64,000 bases of DNA. Source: Acinetobacter nosocomialis NIPH 2119 (GTDB taxonomy: Bacteria > Pseudomonadota > Gammaproteobacteria > Pseudomonadales > Moraxellaceae). Made by a program: the position numbers and the translations under genes. Positions 35,180 to 44,352 of the stretch are shown one piece after another. The stretch's first letter is position 1; every line of letters starts with the position of its first letter. The DNA lies in NCBI RefSeq assembly GCF_000368085.1, contig NZ_KB849239.1, positions 876,972 through 940,971 on the forward strand. Reading direction: 5' to 3'. The notes under the pieces are model-generated. The model did not search any database and was not told the origin of the DNA. It worked only from the letters and a program-made list of their open reading frames with translations.

Positions 35180-36331
35180 ATGGCGTTCAGACAATTTGAA
35201 CGCACATCTTTACAGCTAAGTATGGGGACCCTGCTTAGCTGTTTATGTGCGTCGGTGGCATATGCTGACACCTTAGCCCCTGTAAAACCTGCGACCGTAG
35301 ATGCATGTGTTGCCCTCGCTTCAAATGCTGATCGCCTAGCTTGTTATGACTCTGTATTTAAGCCCTCAGCTTTACCCGCTGTTCAAGCTGCCGCAGTACC
35401 AGAGCCTGTTAAAAAAATTGATAAACCTGCTGTTCAGCCTGAAACATTTAAAGAGAAGGTTGTAGATACGGTTAGTAATATTAAAGTAATAGGGAAGGCT
35501 CCGAAAATTGAACCTACTACTTCTTTATTAGACCAACGTTGGGAGTTATCTGAAAAAAGTAAACTTGGTGTTTGGAACATTCGTGCTTATCAGCCTGTCT
35601 ATTTGCTACCTGTATTTTGGACCAGCGATAAAAATGAATTTCCAACTAGCCCAAATCCCAATAACACAGTTAAAGAAGCTCAAGATTTGAAATCTACCGA
35701 AACTAAATTTCAAATTTCTTTGAAAACTAAAGCTTGGGAAAATATTTTTGGTAACAATGGTGATTTGTGGGTAGGTTATACCCAATCTTCACGTTGGCAG
35801 ACCTTTAACTCTAAAGAATCTCGGCCTTTCCGTGAAACAAACTATGAGCCTGAAGCTAGCTTAATGTTTAGAACAAACTATGAGTTACTCGGTTTAGATG
35901 GTCGCTTGCTTGGTGTCACTTTAAATCACCAATCGAATGGTCGTTCAGATCCGTTATCTCGTAGTTGGAACCGTGTTATCTTTAATGTCGGCTTAGAGCG
36001 TGGCAATTTTGCTGTAATGCTTCGTCCTTGGATACGTATTAATGAAGCTGCCAAAGATGATAACAACCCCGATATTGAGGATTATATTGGACGAGGCGAT
36101 TTGACCGCTTTTTATAAGTGGAAAGATAACGACTTCTCCCTAATGTTACGTCACTCTTTAAAAGGTGGAGATGACTCTCATGGAGCTGTTCAGTTTGACT
36201 GGGCATTCCCAATTAGTGGTAAGTTACGTGGTCACTTCCAGCTATTTAATGGATATGGTGAAAGCTTAATTGACTATAACCACCGTGCAACTTATGCAGG
36301 TTTGGGTGTTTCACTCATGAACTGGTACTAA
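35180..36331 (+). CDS. pldA: Outer membrane phospholipase A
   Basis: Outer membrane enzyme which hydrolyses phospholipids that reach the outer leaflet. 383 residues from ATG 35180, with GGAG six bases before it; the open frame begins with TTG 35168. A signal peptide ends near ASVAYA. The mature part begins with a Cys-containing segment (DACVALASNADRLACYD), then from about residue 120 the barrel. The catalytic motif LNHQSNGRSDP carries His250 and Ser252, as in OMPLA; the conserved sequence for calcium binding follows (RSWNR). It is larger than the 289-residue E. coli protein because of the N-terminal extension. Confidence 0.93.
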   Translation: MAFRQFERTSLQLSMGTLLSCLCASVAYADTLAPVKPATVDACVALASNADRLACYDSVFKPSALPAVQAAAVPEPVKKIDKPAVQPETFKEKVVDTVSNIKVIGKAPKIEPTTSLLDQRWELSEKSKLGVWNIRAYQPVYLLPVFWTSDKNEFPTSPNPNNTVKEAQDLKSTETKFQISLKTKAWENIFGNNGDLWVGYTQSSRWQTFNSKESRPFRETNYEPEASLMFRTNYELLGLDGRLLGVTLNHQSNGRSDPLSRSWNRVIFNVGLERGNFAVMLRPWIRINEAAKDDNNPDIEDYIGRGDLTAFYKWKDNDFSLMLRHSLKGGDDSHGAVQFDWAFPISGKLRGHFQLFNGYGESLIDYNHRATYAGLGVSLMNWY

Positions 36332-36343
36332 GTTCGAACCCAT

Positions 36344-36372
36344 AAAAATGCCGCTTTAACAGCGGCTTTTTT
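36344..36372. terminator. Bidirectional intrinsic terminator
   Basis: GCCGCT (36350-36355) pairs with AGCGGC (36361-36366), with flanking A- and T-runs, between convergent pldA and the potassium transport gene. Confidence 0.92.
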
Positions 36373-36373
36373 A

Positions 36374-37711
36374 TTAACCAATTTGAATGTTGGCTTGAGG
36401 ATGCTTGAGACGACTCTTTTTAGGAGTAGCAATTAAATACGCCAGTGTTAAAGGTCCAAGTCTCCCAGCAAACATAAGTAAACTTAATATAAACAGGCTA
36501 TCGTTATGTAAATCTGGCGTGATACCACGAGAAAGGCCTACCGTACAGGCGGCTGAAACGACTTCAAATAGTAAGTTCATAAAGTCGGCTTTTGGTTCTA
36601 AAAGCAAAAGTATAAAGAACCCAATAAATATAAGAATGCTGGTAATCGCAGTAACAGCCAAGGCCTTATAAGTAGTTTCGTGAGAAACAGAATGATTAAA
36701 AACCCTGATTTCATCAGTACGTCTTAAAAAGGACAGGACACTTAAAACCAATATGACAAAAGTACCTACTTTTATACCGCCAGCAGTACTTAATGAACCA
36801 CCGCCAATAAACATAAGTAGCATCATAAGCAAAGAACTACTATTAGTCATTGCACCTGTGTCAATGGTGTTAAACCCTGAAGATCTTGGAACAGTCGCTT
36901 GGAACCAAGCATGTAAAGCTTGATCACCTACGCTTAGCATTCCTAGCGTATGAGGATTTTGTGCTTCCATTGCCCAAATTAAAATAAAGGCCACTAAATT
37001 AATAATGGCAATAGTCGTTAAGATCAGTTTGCTATTTGGGCTAAGTTTTTTCCATTTTTTATTTTGTTTAATATCCATGAGAACTAAAAAGCCAAGTCCA
37101 CCTATTGTATAAAGCAAACTTACCGTAAGGCAGATCACGTAGTTGTTTTGAAAACCTATTAAACTATTATTAAATAATGAAAAACCGGCATTATTAAACG
37201 AAGAGATACTATAAAAAATTGCATAATACAAACCACGAGCGAAGCCAAAAGCGGGTGTAAATGCACAGGTGAGAATGACTATGCCGATCAGTTCAAATAG
37301 GAGAGTATAAGTCACTACTCCTTTCGCTACGAAGGTCACTTTTGATAGGCTCGTTTGACCTAGGCTGTCCTGAGCCATCATTTGCTGCTTAAGGCCAATT
37401 TTAGGCGAAAGGCTTAGTGCGGCCAAAATAGCAAAAGTCATGAAGCCTAAACCACCTGACTGAATCAACAATAAAATAATGACTTGCCCAAAGAGTGTAA
37501 AAGATTCATGAATATTTAGAACGGATAAACCTGTAATCGTGACTGCCGAAGTTGCTGTAAATAGTGCATCCATCCAGCTGACATGTCCGTTATTGGCAAT
37601 GGGAAGTTTAAGTAATAATGTGCCAAAGACAATAAAGCCTAGAAAACCCAGCGCTAAAAGAGAAGGTGGGCTTAGGTTTAATGTCTTATGTGGTTTAGGC
37701 TTAAGAGACAT
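36374..37711 (-). CDS. ktrB: TrkH/KtrB-family potassium uptake protein
   Basis: Inner membrane potassium channel-like subunit of 445 residues. Four repeated M1-P-M2 units are suggested by recurring pore motifs: ATSAVTITGLSVLN, FNNAGFSLFNNSLI, RSSGFNTIDTG and SAACTVGLSRGIT, each with the conserved glycine of the selectivity filter. The length is closer to KtrB (about 445-455) than TrkH (about 480). Its neighbour, the regulatory KtrA/TrkA-like protein, ends 16 bases upstream on the same strand, so both form one operon. The name follows KtrB on length and gene order; TrkH-like is also acceptable. Confidence 0.88.
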   Translation of the reverse strand: MSLKPKPHKTLNLSPPSLLALGFLGFIVFGTLLLKLPIANNGHVSWMDALFTATSAVTITGLSVLNIHESFTLFGQVIILLLIQSGGLGFMTFAILAALSLSPKIGLKQQMMAQDSLGQTSLSKVTFVAKGVVTYTLLFELIGIVILTCAFTPAFGFARGLYYAIFYSISSFNNAGFSLFNNSLIGFQNNYVICLTVSLLYTIGGLGFLVLMDIKQNKKWKKLSPNSKLILTTIAIINLVAFILIWAMEAQNPHTLGMLSVGDQALHAWFQATVPRSSGFNTIDTGAMTNSSSLLMMLLMFIGGGSLSTAGGIKVGTFVILVLSVLSFLRRTDEIRVFNHSVSHETTYKALAVTAITSILIFIGFFILLLLEPKADFMNLLFEVVSAACTVGLSRGITPDLHNDSLFILSLLMFAGRLGPLTLAYLIATPKKSRLKHPQANIQIG

Positions 37712-37727
37712 ATTTTTAGGTTCGTTC

Positions 37728-38378
37728 TTATAGGAAACAATTAGAGAGCTTTTTAAGTTGCTGTAAATGACCTTCTAAAATAAGAATATCATGCGTTTGT
37801 AGGGTAAAAGTCTCTTCAGTTTCAAATAAAATTTGCTGCTGTCGTTTTACAAGTAAAGTTTTAACTTGCGGTGCTTGTTGCATAATCCCATACAAATTAA
37901 TGCCATTTAATTTCTCGGGAATATCGATTTTCACAATATAGTGATCATCATCTAAAGACATGTAACGACTTACCATTGGATAATTAAGTGCTTGCGCAAC
38001 ACGTACACCCATGTCTTCTTCAGGATGAATGATTTTATTGATATTGAGGTGAGACAAAATTGTGTGATGGGCCTTTGTCTTTGCTTTTACCCAAATTTTA
38101 TCAATACCAAGATTTTTTAAGTTCAGCACACATAAAATACTGGCCTCAATATCTTCACCAATTGCAACAACAACCGCATCACAATTTTGAATGTTTAATT
38201 CATCCAGTACATGTTCATCAGTAGCATCAGCAATGACAGCATGAGTTAAAACATCGGCAAGATTTTCAACATTCTTTTTGACTGTATCAATGCCAATAAC
38301 ATCATGATTTAATTTTGTGAGTTCTTGAGCAACTGTTGCTCCAAAACTTCCCAAGCCGATGACCGCGAACTGTGCCAT
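37728..38378 (-). CDS. ktrA: KtrA/TrkA-type potassium channel regulatory subunit
   Basis: 216 residues. The N-terminal RCK domain contains the nucleotide-binding motif VIGLGSFGATVAQELTKL (G-x-G-x-x-G), then the acidic strand end DVIGID and VVVAIGEDIEASIL, followed by a C-terminal RCK-C domain (about 135-216). It binds ATP/ADP or NAD and gates the membrane subunit. I take ATG 38378, after AAGGT; the long frame to 38492 adds 38 hydrophobic residues unlike the family. ktrB follows after 16 bases. ktrA is separated from ilvA by a terminator. Confidence 0.9.
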   Translation of the reverse strand: MAQFAVIGLGSFGATVAQELTKLNHDVIGIDTVKKNVENLADVLTHAVIADATDEHVLDELNIQNCDAVVVAIGEDIEASILCVLNLKNLGIDKIWVKAKTKAHHTILSHLNINKIIHPEEDMGVRVAQALNYPMVSRYMSLDDDHYIVKIDIPEKLNGINLYGIMQQAPQVKTLLVKRQQQILFETEETFTLQTHDILILEGHLQQLKKLSNCFL

Positions 38379-38478
38379 AAATAACCTTTTATACTTAATT
38401 AGGGCTTTATTTTTAATGATATTTTCTTTGAGATAAAGAGAAGCAATGTAAATATAGAAAATATTGGGCTCAAATAAT

Positions 38479-38508
38479 AAAAAAGCCGACAAATTTGTCA
38501 GCTTTTTT
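38479..38508 (-). terminator. Intrinsic terminator after ilvA
   Basis: AAAAGC(C)GACAAATTTGTC(A)GCTTTT forms a stem with one mismatch and flanking T-runs on both strands. It lies 12 bases after the ilvA stop. Confidence 0.85.
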
Positions 38509-38520
38509 ATAAAACAAAGA

Positions 38521-40062
38521 TTATTTCAAGAAACGTTTATAGCCCACATTGTCAGTAATTTCTGCGTATGGATAGCTAATTTGTTCTAGGGTTTCAATTA
38601 AACCATCTGGATTTTGTTTGGCATCTGTTGCTTGTAAGCCAACCAATACACGGCCTTCTGCAGCACCATGGTTACGGTAATGGAACAGTGTAATATTGTG
38701 GGTTGGACCTAAACGAGTTAAGAAGGTGAGTAATGCACCCGGACGTTCAGGGAATTCAACACGGAACAATCTTTCATCATCTAGATTAGCATGACCGCCA
38801 ATTAAATAACGAATATGCAATTTAGCAACTTCATCATCAGATAAATCATCTACAACATAATTTTGCTGTTTAAGTTGTTCTAAAATTTCATGACGTTCAG
38901 CGTCACCACCTTTTAAGCTAATACCCACAAAAACTTGTGCTTCTTCTGTGTTATTTGCACGGTAGTTAAACTCGGTAATATTACGGCCCTGTAGAGCACG
39001 GCAGAAACCTAAGAATGCGCCTTTTTCTTCAGAAAGTGTCACTGCGTAAATTGCTTCACGTTGTTCACCGAGCTCAGTACGCTCTGCAATGTAACGTAAG
39101 CGGTCAAAGTTCATGTTGGCACCGCAAACAATCGATACCATGTTTTTACCGCTAATTTTATGCTCCGCTACATATTTTTTGATACCAGCTAGGGCCATTG
39201 CACCTGATGGTTCAACAATGCTACGGTTTTCATCAAAAGTATCTTTAATTGCGGCACAGATTTCATCTGTATTAACAGTAACAATGTCTGGATCAACAAT
39301 TGGGCCAGAGTTATCTGATTTACGAAGACGAACAATATCAAATGGTAAAGCACCAATTTGTGCAACAGCAGTACCATCTGCAAATAAACCTACATGTGGC
39401 AAGATTACACGTTCATTGGCTTCAAGTGCTGCTTTTAAACATGCAGACTCTTCATATTCAACACCAATGACTTTTACATGTGGTGCAACTTCACCTAAGT
39501 AAGCTGCTACACCCGCAATTAAACCGCCACCACCTACAGCAACGAACACGTATTCCACATCGCGCCATTGGCGCAATATTTCATTTGCAATAGTACCTTG
39601 ACCAGCAATAACCAATTCATCGTCATAAGGAGGAATAAAAACTAATCCTTCTGCTTCGGCACGCTGCTGAGCGTATTTATTTGCAATATCAAAGCTATCA
39701 CCATGTAATACAACTTGCCCACCTAAACGCTTAACTGCCTGAACCTTAATATCAGGAGTAGTACTTGGCATAACAATAATTGCAGGAATTCCTAAACGTT
39801 GACCAGACAATGCTACGCCTTGTGCATGGTTGCCAGCAGAGGCGCAAATTACACCGCGTTCAAGCTGTTCTTTCGGTAATTGGCTAATACGGTTATAAGC
39901 ACCGCGTAATTTAAAAGAAAAAACCGGTTGTAAATCTTCACGCTTAAAACGAATTGTATTATTTAATTTTTGACTAATTCGTGGAGCTGCTTCGAGAGGT
40001 GTTTCAATTGCAACATCATAAACCGTTGCTTGTAAAATTTGTCGTACCACACGAGACAGCAT
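38521..40062 (-). CDS. ilvA: Threonine ammonia-lyase, biosynthetic
   Basis: First enzyme of isoleucine synthesis, converting threonine to 2-oxobutanoate with PLP. About 513 residues. The catalytic domain contains the PLP lysine in FSFKLRGAYNR, the phosphate loop VGGGGLIAGVA, and SAGNHAQGVALSG. After residue 330 there are two tandem ACT-like regulatory domains (from about 335 and 430), so isoleucine feedback is expected. Length matches E. coli IlvA (514). Start at ATG 40062, eight bases after AGGGA; another ATG at 40068 is too close to that site. Monocistronic, followed by a terminator; rpiA is divergent. Confidence 0.95.
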   Translation of the reverse strand: MLSRVVRQILQATVYDVAIETPLEAAPRISQKLNNTIRFKREDLQPVFSFKLRGAYNRISQLPKEQLERGVICASAGNHAQGVALSGQRLGIPAIIVMPSTTPDIKVQAVKRLGGQVVLHGDSFDIANKYAQQRAEAEGLVFIPPYDDELVIAGQGTIANEILRQWRDVEYVFVAVGGGGLIAGVAAYLGEVAPHVKVIGVEYEESACLKAALEANERVILPHVGLFADGTAVAQIGALPFDIVRLRKSDNSGPIVDPDIVTVNTDEICAAIKDTFDENRSIVEPSGAMALAGIKKYVAEHKISGKNMVSIVCGANMNFDRLRYIAERTELGEQREAIYAVTLSEEKGAFLGFCRALQGRNITEFNYRANNTEEAQVFVGISLKGGDAERHEILEQLKQQNYVVDDLSDDEVAKLHIRYLIGGHANLDDERLFRVEFPERPGALLTFLTRLGPTHNITLFHYRNHGAAEGRVLVGLQATDAKQNPDGLIETLEQISYPYAEITDNVGYKRFLK

Positions 40063-40169
40063 GTTCATCTTCCCTATAACAGTTTAAAATAGGAAATTAT
40101 TGTAGCAAACCCTTGTGCATTTGCGCCGTTTATTGGCGCATAAATGTCAAAAAATAGTTGAGTGATGTA

Positions 40170-40841
40170 ATGAGCCTATATGCAACCCAAGATGAAAAGA
40201 AACAAGCTGCTGCGAAAGCTGCTTTAAAACACTTACCCAAAGGTGGCATTTTGGGAGTAGGAACCGGTAGTACTGTAAATTTTCTAATTGACTTATTGCC
40301 TGAACTACAATTAGAAGCAGCAGTAGCAAGTTCTCAAGCAACAGCAGACCGTCTTAAAAAATTAGGTATCGAAGTGGTTGATATGAACCATGTAGGTAAC
40401 CTTGATGCTTATGTTGATGGTGCAGATGAGATTGATCGTCACATGCATATGATCAAAGGCGGCGGCGCAGCATTAACTCGTGAAAAAATTGTAGCTTCAA
40501 TTGCTAAAAAGTTTGTATGTATCGTTGATGATTCAAAATGGGTTGATCAACTTGGTCGTGATTTCCCATTACCAGTAGAAGTTATCCCAATGGCGCGCTC
40601 TGCTGTAGCTCGTAAATTGGTTAGCTTAGGTGGTGATCCGGTTTATCGTGAAGGTGTGGTAACTGATAACGGAAACGTTATTTTAGATGTATTTAATTTG
40701 AACATCTTAAATGCAATTGATTTGGAAAAGACAATCAACAATATTCCGGGTGTTGTGACTAACGGTATTTTTGCGTTAAATCCAGCAACGATTGCAATTG
40801 TTGCAACAAATAATGGTATTGAAGAGCGTACTGCACAGTAA
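40170..40841 (+). CDS. rpiA: Ribose-5-phosphate isomerase A
   Basis: Interconverts ribose 5-phosphate and ribulose 5-phosphate in the pentose phosphate pathway. About 223 residues, as in E. coli (219). The substrate-binding motif [17 protein letters not shown], the acidic catalytic stretch [30 protein letters not shown], and the closing [16 protein letters not shown] are all present. I choose ATG 40170; the open frame begins with TTG 40158. The stop overlaps the ATG of the next gene (TAATG), so the two are translationally coupled. Confidence 0.96.
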   Translation: MSLYATQDEKKQAAAKAALKHLPKGGILGVGTGSTVNFLIDLLPELQLEAAVASSQATADRLKKLGIEVVDMNHVGNLDAYVDGADEIDRHMHMIKGGGAALTREKIVASIAKKFVCIVDDSKWVDQLGRDFPLPVEVIPMARSAVARKLVSLGGDPVYREGVVTDNGNVILDVFNLNILNAIDLEKTINNIPGVVTNGIFALNPATIAIVATNNGIEERTAQ

Positions 40842-41521
40842 TGTCTGTGGAAATGCCAGAAATTAAAATTGTTCGTCACGTAAGGGCAAGAAAATTGCGC
40901 TTACGTGTTGAGCCTGCGTCTATACGACTTACTGTCCCGCTATTTTGTAGTAAGAAACAAATTCAGCAGTTTTTGGCTCAGTCTGAACAATGGTTGATCG
41001 AGACATGGAATAAACAGCACCACGCTCAATCTACCTCGTTTGCGATTCCTTCAGAAATTTCTTTTTTTAATAGAGAGCAGCCTTTTCAAATTGTTGTACA
41101 GAAGCAACATCGCATTTTTCAATTTGATTGGGAAAATAATCGTTTATTTATTAAAGACCAGCAAACCTATCAAGCTTTACAAAGCGCCGTTATTGCTTAT
41201 GCCAAACAAGAGTTACCAGCACTTTTGTCAGAGCTTAGCCAAAAAACTCGGTTGAGTTATGCAGAGTGTGCTATCCGACGTCCTAAAACTCGTTGGGGCA
41301 GTTGCAGTAGTCAACATAATATTATGCTGCATGCAGGTCTGGTTCTTATGCCTGCTCAAATTACTCGTTATGTTTGCATTCATGAATTAGCTCACACCAA
41401 ACACTTCGACCATAGTCCTGCATTTTGGGCCGAAGTTGCAAAGTTCGACCCAAACTATATGCAGCATCGCAGACAATTAAAAGGTAACCCATTGCCTGCG
41501 TGGTGGTATGTGACAGCTTAG
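40841..41521 (+). CDS. YgjP-like metallopeptidase (DUF45/M48-like)
   Basis: 226 residues with the gluzincin motif HELAH in YVCIHELAHTKHFDHSP and the family-typical RRPKTRWGSCSSQHNIMLHAGL just before it, then WAEVAKFDPNY. The N-terminal part is a domain of about 100 residues rich in charged residues. The family is cytoplasmic, widespread, and its substrate is not known. Its start overlaps the rpiA stop, so it is translated with rpiA, although no shared function is evident. Its stop overlaps by 4 bases with the end of the lipoprotein gene on the other strand. Confidence 0.92.
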   Translation: MSVEMPEIKIVRHVRARKLRLRVEPASIRLTVPLFCSKKQIQQFLAQSEQWLIETWNKQHHAQSTSFAIPSEISFFNREQPFQIVVQKQHRIFQFDWENNRLFIKDQQTYQALQSAVIAYAKQELPALLSELSQKTRLSYAECAIRRPKTRWGSCSSQHNIMLHAGLVLMPAQITRYVCIHELAHTKHFDHSPAFWAEVAKFDPNYMQHRRQLKGNPLPAWWYVTA

Positions 41522-43038
41522 CTAAAGCTACATTCTAATTGTGTTGTTTGTAAGACATCTGGTGCCTTACGGCTATCAAGACCAGCTTGAGCACTGACAA
41601 TCTTATTCGCTTTAATATGTAGCTGTATAAAATTATATTGCTGTGTTGAATTGTTAGGTTCGGATGAACTTGAGTTAAGTAAGTAGCTATAACTTGCAGC
41701 GTCAGTTTGCAGTAAATTATCTGTACTATCTGCGCTTAAGGCTGAGCGATAACTTAGTGAACCTTGAATTAACTCAATTTGGCCATTAGCACGGAAATTA
41801 AGTTGGCAACCCGATGCGCTGTTTTCATAGTGACCAACTAAATAGTCCGTAGCAGGCAGTTTAGGGTCAGATATATTGATGCTAGTTAAGCCTTGTTTAC
41901 ATGGATAAGCCGAACCATTACAACTTGTGGTAATACCACTAAATCCTACGGCACGTCGGTAGTCACCAGCACCATCTATACGGAAAAAGTCAGTTGTATT
42001 TCCAGAGGGCACAACTCCAGAATAGAGTTTTTTCTGCAAAAGAACATATCCTGTTTGATCTAAACTGGACTGACTTTGTGCATCTGCTAGTTGCAATGTG
42101 GCAGCTTTTAAATTGGTAGCAAAATAATCGCGAGTCGCTTTTTGATTGGCTGCTATGTCCAAAAGCGTATTTTTTACAGGGTCAATATTATCTGGCGATG
42201 GACTAAAAATAGGTGTCATGGTTGTATTGTCACCATTAAGCTTTTTGCCGTCTAAATATCCATCTTTTAAATCGGTGGCAAGACTATTTGTAAGTTCTTG
42301 ATATGCATTGGTACTACCATGAATCGTATTCCAATATTGTAAATATCCAAAACTCAGATAGCTATCTACATAAGTACTAGGCTGTTTAGTTGAATACTGT
42401 AATAAATTTAGTACAGTCAGCGGGCTAGCTGGGCTTAAGCTTGGAATGGCAGCATCTTTAAACGCACTAATAAGAGCGGTGTAAACATCTTGAGAAGCCA
42501 AATCAACATGTGATTGTTCAATACGGGTCGGGTCTATCGTTTCTTGTGGAAGTTGGCCTGAACGAATTACGGCACGCTGATAAATCGCCTCTGAACTTGG
42601 GCTAATCGGCTGCGTTTTATTGCTTATTGAACTTGGAGTAATAAAAGCGTGATAGACGCCAGAAATGTTCTCATATTTAGAATTAATTGGATCAAATACC
42701 TGAGATGAGGCTTGAGTTGTGACTTCTACTCGATAAAGCCGATTCAACTTGGTACTTGGAAGTTTAATATTATAATTTGTTAAACTGGCAACTTGGGTAT
42801 CAATCAAAATACTATTGTCGGTATTGTCATAGACTTTGAGTTGCACATTGCGCATTTCGACAGGGGTTTTAAGTGTAAAATCTGTCGTGACTTCAGGAGT
42901 TGGCACAGTTGGTGTCGGAGTGCTAGATGAACCTCCACTACTACTGCCACCACCACATCCAACAAGGGCTGCGCTTAAAATTAAAGTACTAAGGCCGAGA
43001 TAAGTGCACAACTTTGTTTGTTTTGATTGATTAAGCAT
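41518..43038 (-). CDS. Large lipoprotein of unknown function
   Basis: 506 residues starting at ATG 43038, after GGAG; the frame to 43053 lacks a ribosome site. A signal peptide ends in the lipobox LVGC, followed by a low-complexity linker rich in Gly, Ser, Thr and Pro (GGGSSSGGSSSTPTPTVP), then a soluble domain. I do not recognise a family. Two cysteines near GITTSCNGSAYPCKQG (about residues 369-376) could form a disulfide. No enzyme motif is visible. Anchoring in the inner or outer membrane is likely, with the body in the periplasm or outside. Convergent with the YgjP-like gene, divergent from argC. Confidence 0.8.
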   Translation of the reverse strand: MLNQSKQTKLCTYLGLSTLILSAALVGCGGGSSSGGSSSTPTPTVPTPEVTTDFTLKTPVEMRNVQLKVYDNTDNSILIDTQVASLTNYNIKLPSTKLNRLYRVEVTTQASSQVFDPINSKYENISGVYHAFITPSSISNKTQPISPSSEAIYQRAVIRSGQLPQETIDPTRIEQSHVDLASQDVYTALISAFKDAAIPSLSPASPLTVLNLLQYSTKQPSTYVDSYLSFGYLQYWNTIHGSTNAYQELTNSLATDLKDGYLDGKKLNGDNTTMTPIFSPSPDNIDPVKNTLLDIAANQKATRDYFATNLKAATLQLADAQSQSSLDQTGYVLLQKKLYSGVVPSGNTTDFFRIDGAGDYRRAVGFSGITTSCNGSAYPCKQGLTSINISDPKLPATDYLVGHYENSASGCQLNFRANGQIELIQGSLSYRSALSADSTDNLLQTDAASYSYLLNSSSSEPNNSTQQYNFIQLHIKANKIVSAQAGLDSRKAPDVLQTTQLECSFS

Positions 43039-43227
43039 GCTAGCTCTCCACAAATGAATCTGGTATTTATTTACTGATATTTGTTTGGTTCTGACAGACC
43101 AGCAAGTGCTATGTAATTAACGCTAAAAAATAAAAAAATTAAAATTACCAAGCATGAAATGGTTTTGTAAGCCTGGACATCCTGTCATACTACCGCAAGT
43201 ATAGATTCAATATTTGAGGTAATGCAC

Positions 43228-44277
43228 GTGATTTCTGTCGGAATTGTTGGTGGAACTGGTTATACAGGCGTTGAACTATTACGTATTTTATTACGACATC
43301 CAAAAGCGCAGGTTCGAGTTCTTACTTCACGTACAGAAGCAGGCAAACCAGTTGCTGATATGTTCCCAAACTTACGTGGACATACAGATCTTCAATTTTC
43401 AGATTTAAATATTGATGCATTAAAAGAATGTGATGTTGTATTTTTTGCAACTCCACATGGTGTTGCAATGCAGCACGCAAAAGATTTGATCGAAGCTGGA
43501 ACTAAAGTTATTGATTTGGCAGCAGACTTTCGTTTACAAAATCTTGAACAGTTTGAAAAATGGTATGGTATGGAACATGCGTGCCCAGACGTGCTAAAAG
43601 ATTCTGTTTATGGTTTAACCGAGTTAAATCGTGAAAAAATTAAGCAAGCTCAAGTCATTGGTAATCCGGGTTGTTACCCAACTACTGTTCAACTGGGCTT
43701 GGCTCCACTTTTAAAATCAGCACAAGCATTAATTGAAACAAAGAATATTATTATTGATGCAAAATCTGGTGTTTCTGGTGCTGGTCGTAAAGCAAGTTTG
43801 GGCATGATTTACAGTGAAAATGCGGATAACTTTAAAGCTTATGGTGTTGCGGGACATCGCCATCATCCTGAGATTGTAGAAGCTTTGGAAAATATTGCAG
43901 GCGAAAAAGATGTTTTTGAAGGTCTTTTGTTTGTTCCACACTTAGTACCGATGATTCGCGGTATGTTGAGTACAATTTATGTGGACTTGACAGAGGCAGG
44001 GAAACAAACAGATATACAAGCTTTGTATGAAAACTTCTATGCAAATGAAAAATTTGTAGATGTCATGCCTGCCAATAGTTCACCTGAAACACGTAGTGTA
44101 CGTGGGGCAAATGAATTACGCATTGCTTTGTATAAACCACAACCAAATAAACTCATTATTTTGGCCGCTCAAGATAACCTTGTAAAAGGAGCATCTGGAC
44201 AAGCTGTACAAAATATGAACCTTATGTTTGGCTTTAATGAAGATGAAGGCTTACAAGGGATTGGTTTATTACCATAA
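43228..44277 (+). CDS. argC: N-acetyl-gamma-glutamyl-phosphate reductase
   Basis: Third step of arginine synthesis: NADPH-dependent reduction of N-acetylglutamyl phosphate to the semialdehyde. 349 residues: dinucleotide motif [19 protein letters not shown], and the catalytic cysteine in [14 protein letters not shown] (Cys149). [10 protein letters not shown] and [10 protein letters not shown] are conserved family stretches. The start is ATG 43222 or GTG 43228; TTGAGG lies two bases before the ATG but eight before the GTG, so GTG is preferred by spacing. The gene is separate from argD (16.6 kb) in this window. A perfect hairpin lies after the stop. Confidence 0.94.
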   Translation: MISVGIVGGTGYTGVELLRILLRHPKAQVRVLTSRTEAGKPVADMFPNLRGHTDLQFSDLNIDALKECDVVFFATPHGVAMQHAKDLIEAGTKVIDLAADFRLQNLEQFEKWYGMEHACPDVLKDSVYGLTELNREKIKQAQVIGNPGCYPTTVQLGLAPLLKSAQALIETKNIIIDAKSGVSGAGRKASLGMIYSENADNFKAYGVAGHRHHPEIVEALENIAGEKDVFEGLLFVPHLVPMIRGMLSTIYVDLTEAGKQTDIQALYENFYANEKFVDVMPANSSPETRSVRGANELRIALYKPQPNKLIILAAQDNLVKGASGQAVQNMNLMFGFNEDEGLQGIGLLP

Positions 44278-44295
44278 AAAACTCTTTTTTGCTTC

Positions 44296-44327
44296 ACACA
44301 CATTTAAATTTCGATTTAAATGTGTGT
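44296..44327. repeat. Perfect 14-bp hairpin with UUCG loop
   Basis: ACACACATTTAAAT (44296-44309) and ATTTAAATGTGTGT (44314-44327) are exact inverse complements around TTCG. It lies between argC and the next gene, with no T-run behind it, so it could be a processing, stabilising or weak termination hairpin. Confidence 0.65.
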
Positions 44328-44352
44328 CTTGACTCTGATCTTAAACACTGAG

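Noticed and set aside
38379..38492. N-terminal extension of the KtrA frame
   Set aside because: Hydrophobic residues unlike the family, covering the ilvA terminator; ATG 38378 has a ribosome site and the nucleotide motif follows directly.
39113..39502. 129-codon frame antisense to ilvA
   Set aside because: Inside the catalytic domain of ilvA with no ribosome site.
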